NCBI RefSeq assembly: GCF_917563925.1
Contig: NZ_CAKJTJ010000017.1
Span: 1-64,000, forward strand
Source: Sutcliffiella rhizosphaerae
GTDB lineage: Bacteria; Bacillota; Bacilli; Bacillales; Bacillaceae_I
DNA: 64,000 nucleotides
Reading direction: 5' to 3'
Position 1 is the stretch's first letter. Every line of letters starts with the position of its first letter. The notes beneath the pieces were generated by a model. It was not told the DNA's origin. It worked only from the letters and a program-made list of their open reading frames with translations, and made no database searches. Below, one piece after another: positions 35,098 to 44,317 of the stretch. A program made the translations under genes and the position numbers.

Positions 35098-37248
35098 ATG
35101 AATACAATTAGGGGTAGAGTAAGATTTATTTTATTGGCATCAATTGTTGGATTAATCATTGTATTGTTATTTAATTTCTTCTTTTACTTTACGCAGTCTA
35201 ATGCAAAAGAACAAGAAGCAACTCTATTTGAAGCAGTAAATAGCAGTAAGGAAATAAAATTCGCTTTTTCTGATACGAGAAAAAATGAGCAAGAATTCTT
35301 AAGGATTCCAAGTGAAGATACATCCGGCAAAATTAAAGAAAATATGGCAAAAATTCAAGAGGACGCAGCTGAACTGAAAGCCGAATTTGCTGAGTATGAG
35401 GAGATAGCTGACAACTTTTCTAAAATTGAGCAGGAAGCAGCCAACTATTTAAGTGTATATATACCACTAGAAGAGCTTTATCAAGAAATCGGTTATACAG
35501 AGTTCACAGGTCTGCAGGGGGAAATGAACGGCTATGTTCGTAACCTCGTAATTAATGTAAGAGGGGCAAACAAAGAAAATTTAAACACAACATTAATGAA
35601 TTTGCGACTTTACGAACAACAATTTCTTGCAACAAAGCAAGAAGCAAGATACCGAGACTTTATGAAGACTGCTGAAACATTCAAAGAACAAATTACAGAA
35701 ACTGACCTTCCAGATGCACAAAGAGAGGGATTACTTAGCCTGCATACTCCTTATGTTCAAGCAATGCAGGATCTGTTTAATAACTATAACTCAACCTATG
35801 CATTTGTTCGCAGTTTTGAAGAGATCAGTAACTCTGTTGAACAAAGTGTTAATGAAGTAGAGGCAGCTGTTACCGACCTCCAATCTAGTTTACAACAAGA
35901 GTCCAATACTAAACTACAGACTATTATGATTTTAATTTTGGGAATCAGTTTATTATTGTTAGTGTTTTTAAGTGCGACAGGATACCTTCTCAACCGCAAG
36001 ATAGCATCATCGATTAAATCTCTCAAAGATGGGGCAACAAAAATCGGAGAAGGTAATTTTGCCCATAGGGTTCCTATTACAACTAAAGATGAAATGGCTG
36101 AACTAGCTCATACATTCAATGCAATGGCAGAGAAAATGCAGACGTCTTTATTGAAAGTTATGAAAGCAACGGATGAACTTCAATCAGCATCCGAAAACTT
36201 AGCAGCAGTGTCTGAAGAAACAACCGCTCAATCTACTGAGGTAAATGAAGCGATTAAACAGGTTGCCATTGGTTCAAGCGAGCAAGCACTGCATCTTGAT
36301 GAAAGTACAGATATTTTAAAAAGAGTAAAAGAAGCAGTCGAACAAGCAAATTTCTTAAGCAGTGAAATTAAATCAAAAGCAGACCTTGCAAAGGTGACAG
36401 GAGAAGAAGGTTTGACAGTAGTAAAAGATCTACATCAATCTTCTGAGCAGTTCCTAGAGCTTGCAAATCACTTAACAGAGCGAGTGCAACAAGCTACAAA
36501 ACAATCACAACAGATTAACTCCATCGTCGCAACGATTCAAGAAATTGCGGAGAATACAGATCTTTTAGCGTTAAATGCAGCTATTGAGTCTGCAAGAGCT
36601 GGTGAAGCAGGCAGAGGGTTTGCTGTGGTAGCTCAAGAAGTTCGTAAACTAGCAGAACGCTCTAAACATGAGGCGCTGTCTATCAAAAAGCTAGTAAACG
36701 AAATGGGTACTCAAATGAACAAGCTGTCCAACGATGCCTTGCAGTTTAATGAATATCGTGATTTACAACAGCAATCTGTTGATACAACAAAAGTTTCTTT
36801 TGAAAGAATCGCAGGAAATGTACATGAAATCAATCAAAAAGTCGATGATGTACAAGAAGCGATTTTACAAGTTACCCAATCTAATCAGCAATTAGAAGAA
36901 AAGCTTTCAGAAGTGCATTATATTTCAGAAGAAGCTGCAGCTACTTCTGAACAGGTTAGTGCATCTAGTGAACATCAAATTGTGGCAATTGAACAAGTTA
37001 ATCATGCTGCTATCTCTCTCTCCACGATTGCTACCGATCTTCAAGAAGAAGTAAGTCAATTTGTTGTAGAAGAAGAACAGACACTGACAGAAGTTGTTTC
37101 GAATCAAGATGAATTCACAACAGATCCAGAAGAGTTTATTTCAGATGAGATTTCGGAAGCTAAAGAAAATAATGAACATGACATTTTAGATGAAGTCGCA
37201 ACCAGTATAGAAGAACCATTATCTACTGAAGAAGAGAAAGAGAAATAA
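35098..37248 (+). CDS. Methyl-accepting chemotaxis protein
   Basis: 716-residue transmembrane chemoreceptor. First membrane helix at about residues 9-31, an entirely helical extracellular sensor of about 245 residues (no PAS or Cache features evident; 4-helix-bundle type likely), second helix at about 276-298, HAMP at about 299-352, and the cytoplasmic signalling bundle with the conserved hairpin '[20 protein letters not shown]' (about 491-510) that contacts CheA/CheW. An unusual acidic tail of about 50 residues ends the protein. Ligand unknown. The ATG follows AGGGGGGTACC. It lies alone in the accessory block between ytpP and ytoQ, away from known che genes. Confidence 0.92.
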   Translation: MNTIRGRVRFILLASIVGLIIVLLFNFFFYFTQSNAKEQEATLFEAVNSSKEIKFAFSDTRKNEQEFLRIPSEDTSGKIKENMAKIQEDAAELKAEFAEYEEIADNFSKIEQEAANYLSVYIPLEELYQEIGYTEFTGLQGEMNGYVRNLVINVRGANKENLNTTLMNLRLYEQQFLATKQEARYRDFMKTAETFKEQITETDLPDAQREGLLSLHTPYVQAMQDLFNNYNSTYAFVRSFEEISNSVEQSVNEVEAAVTDLQSSLQQESNTKLQTIMILILGISLLLLVFLSATGYLLNRKIASSIKSLKDGATKIGEGNFAHRVPITTKDEMAELAHTFNAMAEKMQTSLLKVMKATDELQSASENLAAVSEETTAQSTEVNEAIKQVAIGSSEQALHLDESTDILKRVKEAVEQANFLSSEIKSKADLAKVTGEEGLTVVKDLHQSSEQFLELANHLTERVQQATKQSQQINSIVATIQEIAENTDLLALNAAIESARAGEAGRGFAVVAQEVRKLAERSKHEALSIKKLVNEMGTQMNKLSNDALQFNEYRDLQQQSVDTTKVSFERIAGNVHEINQKVDDVQEAILQVTQSNQQLEEKLSEVHYISEEAAATSEQVSASSEHQIVAIEQVNHAAISLSTIATDLQEEVSQFVVEEEQTLTEVVSNQDEFTTDPEEFISDEISEAKENNEHDILDEVATSIEEPLSTEEEKEK

Positions 37249-37252
37249 TAAT

Positions 37253-37303
37253 AAAGGGGCATACCAGAAAGCAATTATTTTCGTCTGGTAGCCCCTTTAT
37301 TTT
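37253..37303. terminator. Terminator between the chemoreceptor and lipoprotein genes
   Basis: AAAGGGGC(A)TACCAGA pairs with TCTGGTAGCCCCTTT around 15 bases; A and T runs flank it, so it can serve both convergent genes. Confidence 0.85.
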
Positions 37304-37319
37304 AGAGGATTCCTTTAAA

Positions 37320-37847
37320 TTATTTAATTGTGACTGAGGAAACTATTTCCATCATATTTTTCGTACTATTTTCTATATTACTAGTCTCTGTTACTGTAGT
37401 CATCCTCACACCACCAATTCCCACTGTCACCTCATGCATCCCCTCTTCTTCACCAGAAACCGGAGCGATAAGTAAGTATCCTAATCTCCCATCTTCTAAT
37501 AGAGTGTGGTCTAAATGAGTTTGTGGATAACTAGATTTTATGGAATCGTACAGCACTTTGGAGTCTTGCTCTTCAAATAGATTCACAAATAAGATATATG
37601 GTTCGTCCTTATATGCAAAAATAATATTATTGTCATCCTCTGTATCTACTTCAAACTGGGGAGGAAGGTAATAATGAAAGGTACTTGCTTCTGCATTAAC
37701 TTCCTTTTTCTCCGATTTCAAGACTTCATCAAAAGTTCCCTTTGCGTTTTCTGATGCGTCTTCCAAAGAAACTGAGCAACCTGTCAATAAAAATAGGGAT
37801 ACAAAAATAAAAGAAATAATGGCTCTTCCTAAAAACAAAATCTTCAC
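37320..37847 (-). CDS. Putative lipoprotein of unknown function
   Basis: 175-residue protein with a type II signal peptide: a short basic start, a hydrophobic core at about 8-22, and the lipobox 'LTGC' with Cys24. The mature part is acidic, mostly beta-strand-like ('FHYYLPPQFEV', 'NIIFAYKDEPYILFVNLFEE') and resembles small Bacillus lipoproteins of the YpbR/YjcN-like unknown groups only loosely; I cannot name a family. It should be attached to the outer face of the membrane. Single gene, convergent with the chemoreceptor. ATG at 37847 preceded by AAAGGAGTG. Confidence 0.75.
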   Translation of the reverse strand: MKILFLGRAIISFIFVSLFLLTGCSVSLEDASENAKGTFDEVLKSEKKEVNAEASTFHYYLPPQFEVDTEDDNNIIFAYKDEPYILFVNLFEEQDSKVLYDSIKSSYPQTHLDHTLLEDGRLGYLLIAPVSGEEEGMHEVTVGIGGVRMTTVTETSNIENSTKNMMEIVSSVTIK

Positions 37848-38001
37848 TCCTTTAGTACAATAGAACTAAAATCACTAATTCTATCATAACGATTATTCTT
37901 TATGCTTGACAAGTATAATTTCGAATTATCACTTTATTATCATTTTTATGATAGACTAGTTTATAGAAAAATAACAAGAGGTACTATTTGGAGGGATTGA
38001 C

Positions 38002-38442
38002 ATGAAATTTACTGCTTATCTTGCGGGAGAAATCCATACGAGCTGGCGAGAAGAATTAACAGAAAAAGCAAAGGCATTGGACCTTCCACTTGAATTTGTT
38101 GGTCCCATGACAGACCATGATCGCTCTGACAACATTGGCGAATTAGTGATGGGACTCCAAAGCAACGCAATAGCTAAGGACGAAGCTGCTTCTCAAATTA
38201 ACAATCTAAGAACCCAATTACTAATAAAACAATCTGACCTAGTTATTGCTTTGTTTGGAGAACAATATAAACAATGGAATACAGCTATGGATGCAAGTGC
38301 TGCCATTACATTACAAAAGCCACTAATATTGATTCGTCCTGAAAAACTTCATCACCCATTAAAAGAGTTATCCAATAAAGCCAATGTGACAGTTGAAAAT
38401 GTTAATCAGGCATTAAAAGTACTTTCCTATGTATTGGAGTAA
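38002..38442 (+). CDS. ytoQ: YtoQ family protein
   Basis: 146-residue cytoplasmic protein starting 'MKFTAYLAGEIHTSWREEL', the signature of the YtoQ family, which resembles nucleoside deoxyribosyltransferase-like folds. Conserved stretches include 'FVGPMTDHDRSDNIGE' and 'DLVIALFGEQYKQWNTAMDA'. Function is unknown. The ATG follows GGAGGGATTGAC. Single-gene unit with a terminator after it; its downstream neighbour, the DUF84 gene, converges with it. Confidence 0.88.
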   Translation: MKFTAYLAGEIHTSWREELTEKAKALDLPLEFVGPMTDHDRSDNIGELVMGLQSNAIAKDEAASQINNLRTQLLIKQSDLVIALFGEQYKQWNTAMDASAAITLQKPLILIRPEKLHHPLKELSNKANVTVENVNQALKVLSYVLE

Positions 38443-38469
38443 CATACATATATCCGTTTCAACAATTTG

Positions 38470-38499
38470 AAGCAGGCATCATAATGCCTGCTTATTTTT
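38470..38499. terminator. Terminator shared by ytoQ and the DUF84 gene
   Basis: AAGCAGGCAT and ATGCCTGCTT arms around four bases, with T-rich flank on the plus strand. The DUF84 stop codon lies within the hairpin. Confidence 0.85.
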
Positions 38500-39015
38500 A
38501 TGGATCCACTGACCAACTAATAATCTGCAAACATGTTCAAACATTTGTGTTCGTGTAATTGCCCCTCCAGAAAAAATGCCAACGGCTCCTTCATGCTTTC
38601 TAATATCTTTACGTTGACAATATTCTTCCATGAGTTCACCCAGTTCTATTCCTTTTGATAGCGGTCCTCGAAATGCTTCTGGCAGAGGGATTCTTGCACC
38701 ACCTGCAATAAACTCATTTCCTTCCTTATCAACAAGAGCTCCCCAGTTGCAAACCATTACATTATGTGTGGCGGTATCGTCTATCACCACTCCACCTTCC
38801 AATCCAATCGCAAACACTGCCTCGTCACATTCATATAATGCATTTCTTGCACGTTGTAAGGCCCCTCTAACTGTCTCATCATCTGATAATGGTTGATTAC
38901 TGACACCTGAGTCAACATCTACCCTGACGGTTGAAGCCTCTATACTTAGACCAACAAGCGCTTGTTCTATTGCATTATACTTTGCAGGATTATTGGAACC
39001 TATTACAACTTTCAT
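38479..39015 (-). CDS. DUF84 family inosine/xanthosine triphosphatase
   Basis: 178-residue enzyme of the YjjX/DUF84 family, a cytosolic NTPase that hydrolyses non-canonical purine nucleotides such as ITP and XTP. The N-terminal 'MKVVIGSNNPAKYNAIEQAL' is the family signature; 'SGVSNQPLSDDETVRGALQRARNA' (in parts), 'FAIGLEGGV' and 'GPLSKGIELGELM' follow. Usual length is 170-180. The ATG at 39015 has AGGAGTGAAAGAGA upstream. It is downstream of ytoP on the same strand but separated by a hairpin terminator. Confidence 0.87.
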   Translation of the reverse strand: MKVVIGSNNPAKYNAIEQALVGLSIEASTVRVDVDSGVSNQPLSDDETVRGALQRARNALYECDEAVFAIGLEGGVVIDDTATHNVMVCNWGALVDKEGNEFIAGGARIPLPEAFRGPLSKGIELGELMEEYCQRKDIRKHEGAVGIFSGGAITRTQMFEHVCRLLVGQWIHKNKQAL

Positions 39016-39046
39016 TCTCTTTCACTCCTAACATGATTGTCCATAT

Positions 39047-39078
39047 AAAAAAGTGATGAGGATTTTTCCTCACCACTT
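39047..39078 (-). terminator. Terminator of ytoP
   Basis: AAGTGGTGAGGA and TCCTCATCACTT arms around AAAA, followed by six T residues on the minus strand. Confidence 0.8.
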
Positions 39079-39203
39079 CAGACTGGCGACAAAGATGTTT
39101 CATCACAATTTGCAACTGATTTATACCGCTCTACCCAAGGTCGCACAAAACAATTTCATCAGTCTGTTCCTATACATTTTTCACTATAATAAAGCACTGA
39201 CAT

Positions 39204-40274
39204 TTATCGGCTTCTGATGGAATCTACTGTAGATTGATCTGCTGATTTAACTAGATTTACGATTAGTTCTTTAGCTGCTGCATAATCATCTACATGAACG
39301 ATAGAAGCGTGAGTATGGATATAACGCGAACAAATTCCTACGACTGCTGAAGGAACGCCTTCATTGGAAGTATGAACTCGTCCTGCATCCGTTCCACCCT
39401 GTGAAATAAAATATTGGTAAGGAATACTATTTGTCTCAGCAGTATCCAGTACAAAGTCTCTCATCCCTGTATGTGTAATCATGGAGCGATCATATATACG
39501 AAGAAGAGCTCCTTTGCCAAGATGTCCAAACTCTTTCTTATCTCCTGTCATATCATTTGCAGGTGATGCATCAAGCGCAAAGAAAATATCTGGTTTGATC
39601 ATGTTTGCTGCTGCTTGAGCCCCTCTTAGACCAACCTCTTCTTGTACAGTTGCACCAGAATATAACACATTTGGAATGGATTCGCCTTGAAGAACTTTTA
39701 ACAATTCGATCGATAGTCCACATCCATAACGGTTGTCCCATGATTTAGCTAAAATTTTCTTTTCATTTGCCATTGGTGTAAATGGACAAATAGGTACGAT
39801 TTGTTGCCCTGGCTTAATCCCGATATTGATAGCATCTTCCTTATTGTCTGCACCAATATCGATCAGCATATTTTTCATATCCATCGGTTTAGCTCGAGTT
39901 GCTTCATCCAATAAATGAGGAGGGATGGATCCAATTACTCCTACAACTGGTCCATTATCAGTCATTACCTGGACACGTTGAGCTAGGAGGACTTGACTCC
40001 ACCAGCCTCCTAGATTTTGAAAGCGTAGCATTCCGTTTTCTGTAATGGAAGTAACCATAAAACCTACTTCATCCATATGACCTGCAACCATTACTGTAGG
40101 ACCTGTTTCATCTCCTCTTTTCACACCAAAAACGCCTCCGAGGCGATCTTGTACTACTTCATCTGCATACTTCTCCAATTCACTGCGCATGAAGCCACGC
40201 ACGTCATGTTCAAAGCCTGGCGCACCTTGTAATTCTGTTAACGTTTTAAAAAGTGTCAATGTTTCCTGATTCAA
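39204..40274 (-). CDS. ytoP: M42-family aminopeptidase YtoP
   Basis: 356-residue di-metal aminopeptidase (M42, glutamyl aminopeptidase-like, often mislabelled endoglucanase). Metal and catalytic motifs are in order: '[12 protein letters not shown]' (His near 66), '[15 protein letters not shown]' (Asp near 178), '[13 protein letters not shown]' (Glu-Glu near 210), '[10 protein letters not shown]' (Asp near 234) and '[15 protein letters not shown]' (His near 321). The TTG start at 40274 follows GGGGATGACCTAA. It should act in the cytoplasm on peptides. Conserved near ytoQ and ytzB as in B. subtilis. Confidence 0.92.
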   Translation of the reverse strand: MNQETLTLFKTLTELQGAPGFEHDVRGFMRSELEKYADEVVQDRLGGVFGVKRGDETGPTVMVAGHMDEVGFMVTSITENGMLRFQNLGGWWSQVLLAQRVQVMTDNGPVVGVIGSIPPHLLDEATRAKPMDMKNMLIDIGADNKEDAINIGIKPGQQIVPICPFTPMANEKKILAKSWDNRYGCGLSIELLKVLQGESIPNVLYSGATVQEEVGLRGAQAAANMIKPDIFFALDASPANDMTGDKKEFGHLGKGALLRIYDRSMITHTGMRDFVLDTAETNSIPYQYFISQGGTDAGRVHTSNEGVPSAVVGICSRYIHTHASIVHVDDYAAAKELIVNLVKSADQSTVDSIRSR

Positions 40275-40358
40275 TTAGGTCATCCCCTTTTCATCATCAA
40301 TTATGTATTCAAACATTTTCAAAGGCTCTTTTTTTTAAAAAAGTGTTGTTATTCCCCT

Positions 40359-40511
40359 GTGAAAAGTCAAGTTCTGGACTTTTCACATACAATTTGCACG
40401 GAAGCTTGCCATTTTTTTAAAATTAAAATACAGGAAAAGAGCAAGGCAATAAAGATTATTACTAGTTTCATGTAACCGTTGGCAAAGGCAACAAAGTTTG
40501 CGAAAACAGCC
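40359..40511. repeat. Dispersed intergenic repeat, copy 2
   Basis: Begins with a perfect hairpin GTGAAAAGTC-N8-GACTTTTCAC (40359-40386), passes 'GGAAAAGAGCAAGGCAATAAAG', here given as two pieces GGAAAAGAGC and AAGGCAATAAAG, and ends GCAACAAAGTTTGCGAAAAC plus AGCC (40488-40511). Order and final 24 bases are shared with 14913-15052. The 420-base gap between ytoP and ytzB contains no gene. Confidence 0.6.
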
Positions 40512-40702
40512 TTTTCATACTTCGTCGTTTAGATACTCGAAATATTTTAATTACATTGTATCGAACTTTCTTTTCTGTTTCCACCTTTATCATGACATTT
40601 ATTTGATTTACACGATATACTATAAGTAATATAAATATAACCGGTGCATTTCGTATAAACGATGTAATTACTTAGACGAAATTTTGAAAGGATGAAGTGA
40701 AT

Positions 40703-41014
40703 ATGAAATGGAGAGCCTTGTTAATTGGTGCAGGCATAGGTGCTGCGGCTGCATTGTTCATTACTGAAGCTACAAAACAAACATCTATAAAACCGGAGAA
40801 AGCTTTAAAAATAGCTAAAGAAGCCTTTAAAAAGAAAGGACCTGTGGATGGTTCGTGGATACAAATGATTCCAGAAACCATTAGTAAAAATGATATTTCC
40901 TATAATATATACAGAGGTGGAATTTCACGAAGAGTGAATGATGTATTGGAACAGTATGAATTTATAGTAGATAAGCATACTGGTGTCATTTTAGATGTGA
41001 ATCAAATAAAGTAA
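40703..41014 (+). CDS. ytzB: PepSY-domain protein YtzB
   Basis: 103-residue protein with an N-terminal membrane helix ('LLIGAGIGAAAALFITEA', residues about 5-22) and a PepSY-like domain: 'SIKPEKALKIAKEAFKKKG' then 'YNIYRGGIS' and 'YEFIVDKHTGVILDV'. PepSY modules are thought to inhibit or bind proteases; the target is unknown. ATG at 40703 with AAAGGATG 8 bases upstream is preferred over a GTG two codons earlier. It lies between ytoP and ytnP as in B. subtilis. Confidence 0.87.
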   Translation: MKWRALLIGAGIGAAAALFITEATKQTSIKPEKALKIAKEAFKKKGPVDGSWIQMIPETISKNDISYNIYRGGISRRVNDVLEQYEFIVDKHTGVILDVNQIK

Positions 41015-41051
41015 TGTAACAAATGCTTGCTGAAGATTATTTCAAGATAAA

Positions 41052-41092
41052 ATAGGCTGTCCGTCAAATATCAATTGGCTGACAGCCTTTCC
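41052..41092. terminator. Terminator between ytzB and ytnP
   Basis: AAAGGCTGTC and GACAGCC(T)TT arms flank 19 bases; the two genes converge on it. Confidence 0.75.
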
Positions 41093-41102
41093 TTTTGTTC
41101 TC

Positions 41103-41951
41103 CTATCTATGGCGTTCCACTTTTTCGGTTATTTCTTTTGACTCATTCCATTTCACTGCACGGTAAAAGGCATCATGGTAAAAGGTAAACCACGCATTCT
41201 GCTTTAGCCCTTCATTGATCCATTTTTCTTTCGCATGGATAGATGTCATTGGATAATCATCATATGCCAGTACCCATAAAGATGGCAAGTGAGCATGAGT
41301 TGGCATTAAATCCGCCATATGAAAGAGAATATCTTCTCCTTGTGTTAAAACAACAATACTATGTCCATCGCTATGCCCGCCAGTATGTATCATTTTTATT
41401 CCATCCACTACTGTCACTTCTGAATTAAACGTCTTTACCTGTTTTTCGATACCTTGCCAATTCATTTCCCAATAAGTGTTCTTTGAACGGATATTAGGAT
41501 TACACATCTCGTACCATTCTGTATCGGATACATGAATTACTGCATTAGGAAAAACAGAAACATACTCACCTTTTGAAGAATCATAATTCGTTAAACCGCA
41601 TACATGATCATAATGCAGATGTGTCATGATAATAATATCGATATCATTAGGCGTCAATCCAAGTTTACTTAAATCCTCTATTACTTGAGACTCTTCAGTC
41701 GCTCCAAAATTTCGTTTTTGTTTTTCAGTAAGCTTACCATTCCCAATTCCTGATTCCACCAGAATATTATGTTCTCCAGTTTGAATCAATATTGGATCAG
41801 TTCGTAATTCGATTTGATTAAGGTCATTTACAGGGTATTTCTTGGACCAGAGTGCTTTTGGTACGACACCAAACATCGCTCCCCCATCCAGATGTGTAAC
41901 CCCCCCATTCAACCACGTTAATTTCCAGTTCCCTAAAGATAATGTTTCCAT
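41103..41951 (-). CDS. ytnP: Metallo-beta-lactamase-fold lactonase YtnP
   Basis: 282-residue zinc hydrolase of the MBL superfamily. In B. subtilis YtnP is a lactonase that interferes with quorum-sensing signals. The metal motif is '[14 protein letters not shown]' (HxHxDH near 117-122), followed by '[10 protein letters not shown]', '[14 protein letters not shown]' (His near 192) and 'FHMADLMP' (Asp near 215). The start ATG at 41951 has AAAAGGGGAGAG upstream. Cytoplasmic, no signal peptide. Single gene between ytzB and trmB. Confidence 0.9.
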   Translation of the reverse strand: METLSLGNWKLTWLNGGVTHLDGGAMFGVVPKALWSKKYPVNDLNQIELRTDPILIQTGEHNILVESGIGNGKLTEKQKRNFGATEESQVIEDLSKLGLTPNDIDIIIMTHLHYDHVCGLTNYDSSKGEYVSVFPNAVIHVSDTEWYEMCNPNIRSKNTYWEMNWQGIEKQVKTFNSEVTVVDGIKMIHTGGHSDGHSIVVLTQGEDILFHMADLMPTHAHLPSLWVLAYDDYPMTSIHAKEKWINEGLKQNAWFTFYHDAFYRAVKWNESKEITEKVERHR

Positions 41952-42202
41952 TTGTCTCTCCCCTTTTTTGAGTAGGCACCCTATGTTGCTAATTTGTAAA
42001 ATGTACCTTTTGAACTTTGACCCTATGTTCGCAAATACAACAAAATGTGCGAATTTAACCTTTGTATAAGGCTAACTTCATTGTAACAAATCAGTCAGAA
42101 AAATTCGAAATAGTTCATTATTGAAATCTCTAAATAGAGCATTGAAATCTCCAAATCGTCACTGAATTCATCATGTTGAGGGACCACCATAGCACTCCAA
42201 AC

Positions 42203-42237
42203 AAAAAAACTGCCCCACACAAAGAAAGGGACAGCTT
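42203..42237 (-). terminator. Terminator of trmB
   Basis: AGCTGTCCC and GGGGCAGTTT arms around a purine/pyrimidine loop, with a seven-base T run on the minus strand. Confidence 0.75.
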
Positions 42238-42241
42238 CTGA

Positions 42242-42883
42242 TTACTCTTTATATTGGACTTCACAGCGGTAGATAGGAAATCCTTTACTGGAAAATTTCT
42301 CTTCGTACTCCGTCATGATATTTCCTTCATAATCGCTATTATGCAAGTCAAGGCTAACGTAATTTAAAAGTAAGCCGTATTCTGAAAAACTCATAAGGGA
42401 AAATTCAAACAATCCACGGTTGTCCGTTTTAAAATGGATTTCCCCTTTAGGTACCAATACCGATTTATATAAATCAAGAAACGTTTTATACGTAAGCCTT
42501 CTTTTTGCATGGCGTTTTTTTGGCCAAGGATCAGAAAAATTCAAGTATACCCTGTCCACTTCGTTCTTATCAAAGTATTCTGTAAGCTTTTCAGCATTGA
42601 CATTTAGTAGCTTTACGTTCGGAACGTTTGCAACTACTGCTCTTTCTAGTGCTTTTACTACAACACTTTCAAACAATTCAATACCTATATAATTAATATG
42701 GGGATTGGCTTTTGCCATTTCTGTAATAAATGTTCCTTTTCCAGTCCCAACTTCAATATGAATGGGATGTTCATTTCCAAAGACCTCGTGCCATTTGCCT
42801 TTACGGTTCTCTGGGCCAAGGATGCAATAATAGGAGTGTTCGGCAATATATTCTGCCGCCCAAGGTTTGTTTCGAAATCTCAT
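42242..42883 (-). CDS. trmB: tRNA (guanine-N7-)-methyltransferase
   Basis: 213-residue SAM-dependent enzyme that methylates G46 in the variable loop of tRNAs. It begins '[13 protein letters not shown]', has the SAM loop '[17 protein letters not shown]' (near 41-57), '[16 protein letters not shown]' (near 65) and the diagnostic '[20 protein letters not shown]' (near 112-131) plus '[14 protein letters not shown]' (near 149). Length is typical. The start ATG at 42883 follows GAGGTGACATAA. Synteny with ytzH and ytmP supports the call. Confidence 0.96.
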   Translation of the reverse strand: MRFRNKPWAAEYIAEHSYYCILGPENRKGKWHEVFGNEHPIHIEVGTGKGTFITEMAKANPHINYIGIELFESVVVKALERAVVANVPNVKLLNVNAEKLTEYFDKNEVDRVYLNFSDPWPKKRHAKRRLTYKTFLDLYKSVLVPKGEIHFKTDNRGLFEFSLMSFSEYGLLLNYVSLDLHNSDYEGNIMTEYEEKFSSKGFPIYRCEVQYKE

Positions 42884-43042
42884 TTATGTCACCTCAAACG
42901 TTAAATTATTCCATCTGTGATTTACCTTAGTAGACTTTTTTCACAGAAAAGAACCGATCACATTGGACCGATTCTTTTGCGTGTATAAGAATGATAAATA
43001 AACAAAGGCTAGTACATATATTAATTAAAGGAGTGCTGAAAA

Positions 43043-43321
43043 ATGCCGTTAAATTATCATGATCAAATACATCTTTTAAAGGATATTTTGGCGGATCATC
43101 AAATTGATTGCTGTGGTTCTGTTGCAGAATATGAGCAACTAGAACGGGTAATCAAATCACTAATGGTCAATAGTGAAATTGATCAAAATGTGAAACACAT
43201 CTTACAAGATATTTATACCTACAGTCAAGCTGGTATTAATTCTGATAATGACCATGACCATAACCAATTACATCAATCCAAATTTACCAACTGGATTGAA
43301 GTTATTGATTCCTACTCATAA
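43043..43321 (+). CDS. ytzH: YtzH-like protein
   Basis: 92-residue cytoplasmic protein of the YtzH family (unknown function), beginning 'MPLNYHDQIHLLKDILADHQ' with 'DCCGSVAEYEQLERVIKSLM' and a His/Asp-rich C-terminal stretch 'NDHDHNQLHQ'. ATG at 43043 follows AAAGGAGTGCTGAAAA. Its last 6 bases overlap the 3' end of the convergent ytmP gene. The position next to trmB and ytmP is as in B. subtilis. Confidence 0.88.
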   Translation: MPLNYHDQIHLLKDILADHQIDCCGSVAEYEQLERVIKSLMVNSEIDQNVKHILQDIYTYSQAGINSDNDHDHNQLHQSKFTNWIEVIDSYS

Positions 43322-44125
43322 TTCAATGGGTAAAAGTCTATCCAGGTAGTTGAGCCAATTTTGTTTCTCTTTGTCAATATTCTTGTGATGGTACCATTGA
43401 ACAGAAAGGATTGTTTGGGCAATCACGTACCAATGCATCCTGTGGCGAAGACTATCAGTTAATGTTATCCCATATGTGGATAGCCAGTCAGACCAATTAT
43501 TTTCAGGTATATACCAATATAATAACATGCACAAATCTATCGCAGGATCAGCAATGACCGCACCGTCCCAATCAATCAAAAATAACTCTTGGTTATCCGA
43601 AAGCAGCCAATTGTTATGATTTAAATCACAATGGCATACTACCTTATCTTTAAAGTGGACGTTTACTATTTCTTTTGTTAGGAAATCCAATGATTTTTGA
43701 ATCACTTCTAAAGACAATAGCTCTAGTGCCATACCGTTTCTGATATCTTCCAATATATTGGAAGGTTCAACCGGCTCTTTGCCAAGTCGTGTGAGCATAT
43801 CGAGTAGCTCTTTTGAGTGGTGAATTTTGTGCAATAGCTGAGCTACAGACTCCATATTCATATCGTTTGGCTTTAGCTCTCTTGCACTAATCCAGTGCTG
43901 GGCCGTAATTACATCCCCATTTTCTAGGCGTTTCGTCCATACTAGCTTGGGGACAATCCCTTCAGCAGATAAAACAGCCAAAAATGGCGATGAATTTCTT
44001 TTTAGGAAAAGCTTTTTTCCGTCATTTTGAGCGAAATATGCGTCTCCTGTCAAACCACCGGCAGGACTAATTTTCCACTCATCACCTAATAAATGTTCCA
44101 ACCATTTCACCTTCAATTTCAACAC
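43316..44125 (-). CDS. ytmP: Choline/ethanolamine kinase-like phosphotransferase YtmP
   Basis: 269-residue APH-fold kinase. The catalytic loop is 'VVCHCDLNHNNWLL' (near residue 165-178: Asp base and Asn), followed by the metal site 'FLIDWDGAVIADPAIDLC' (near 186). These are the choline-kinase-like variants of Brenner's motif; the physiological substrate is unknown. The start is uncertain: TTG at 44125 or an internal GTG, since no strong ribosome site is visible. It overlaps the end of convergent ytzH by 6 bases and lies downstream of amyX but behind its terminator. Confidence 0.85.
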   Translation of the reverse strand: MLKLKVKWLEHLLGDEWKISPAGGLTGDAYFAQNDGKKLFLKRNSSPFLAVLSAEGIVPKLVWTKRLENGDVITAQHWISARELKPNDMNMESVAQLLHKIHHSKELLDMLTRLGKEPVEPSNILEDIRNGMALELLSLEVIQKSLDFLTKEIVNVHFKDKVVCHCDLNHNNWLLSDNQELFLIDWDGAVIADPAIDLCMLLYWYIPENNWSDWLSTYGITLTDSLRHRMHWYVIAQTILSVQWYHHKNIDKEKQNWLNYLDRLLPIEL

Positions 44126-44231
44126 AACTTTTCATTATCATATATTAGAAAAGCGCAAGCGCTAAATTAAAATTAGTATCTACTTGTTCATAAGCCGGTA
44201 AGCCGTGCGAATTGAACAATTTGCTAATAAG

Positions 44232-44270
44232 CAAAAAAAACAGCTATTGAAATTTGCAATAGCTATCTTT
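44232..44270 (-). terminator. Terminator of amyX
   Basis: AGATAGCTATTG and CAATAGCTGTTT arms around AAATTT, followed by TTTTTTT on the minus strand. Confidence 0.85.
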
Positions 44271-44317
44271 TAAATTTTATCGTTAAATCAATATTAAATC
44301 AAGTCTTTGTGAAACAA

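Noticed and set aside
37900-37975. TTGACA and TATGAT-like boxes before ytoQ
   Set aside because: Spacing does not fit a standard promoter, so I did not list it.
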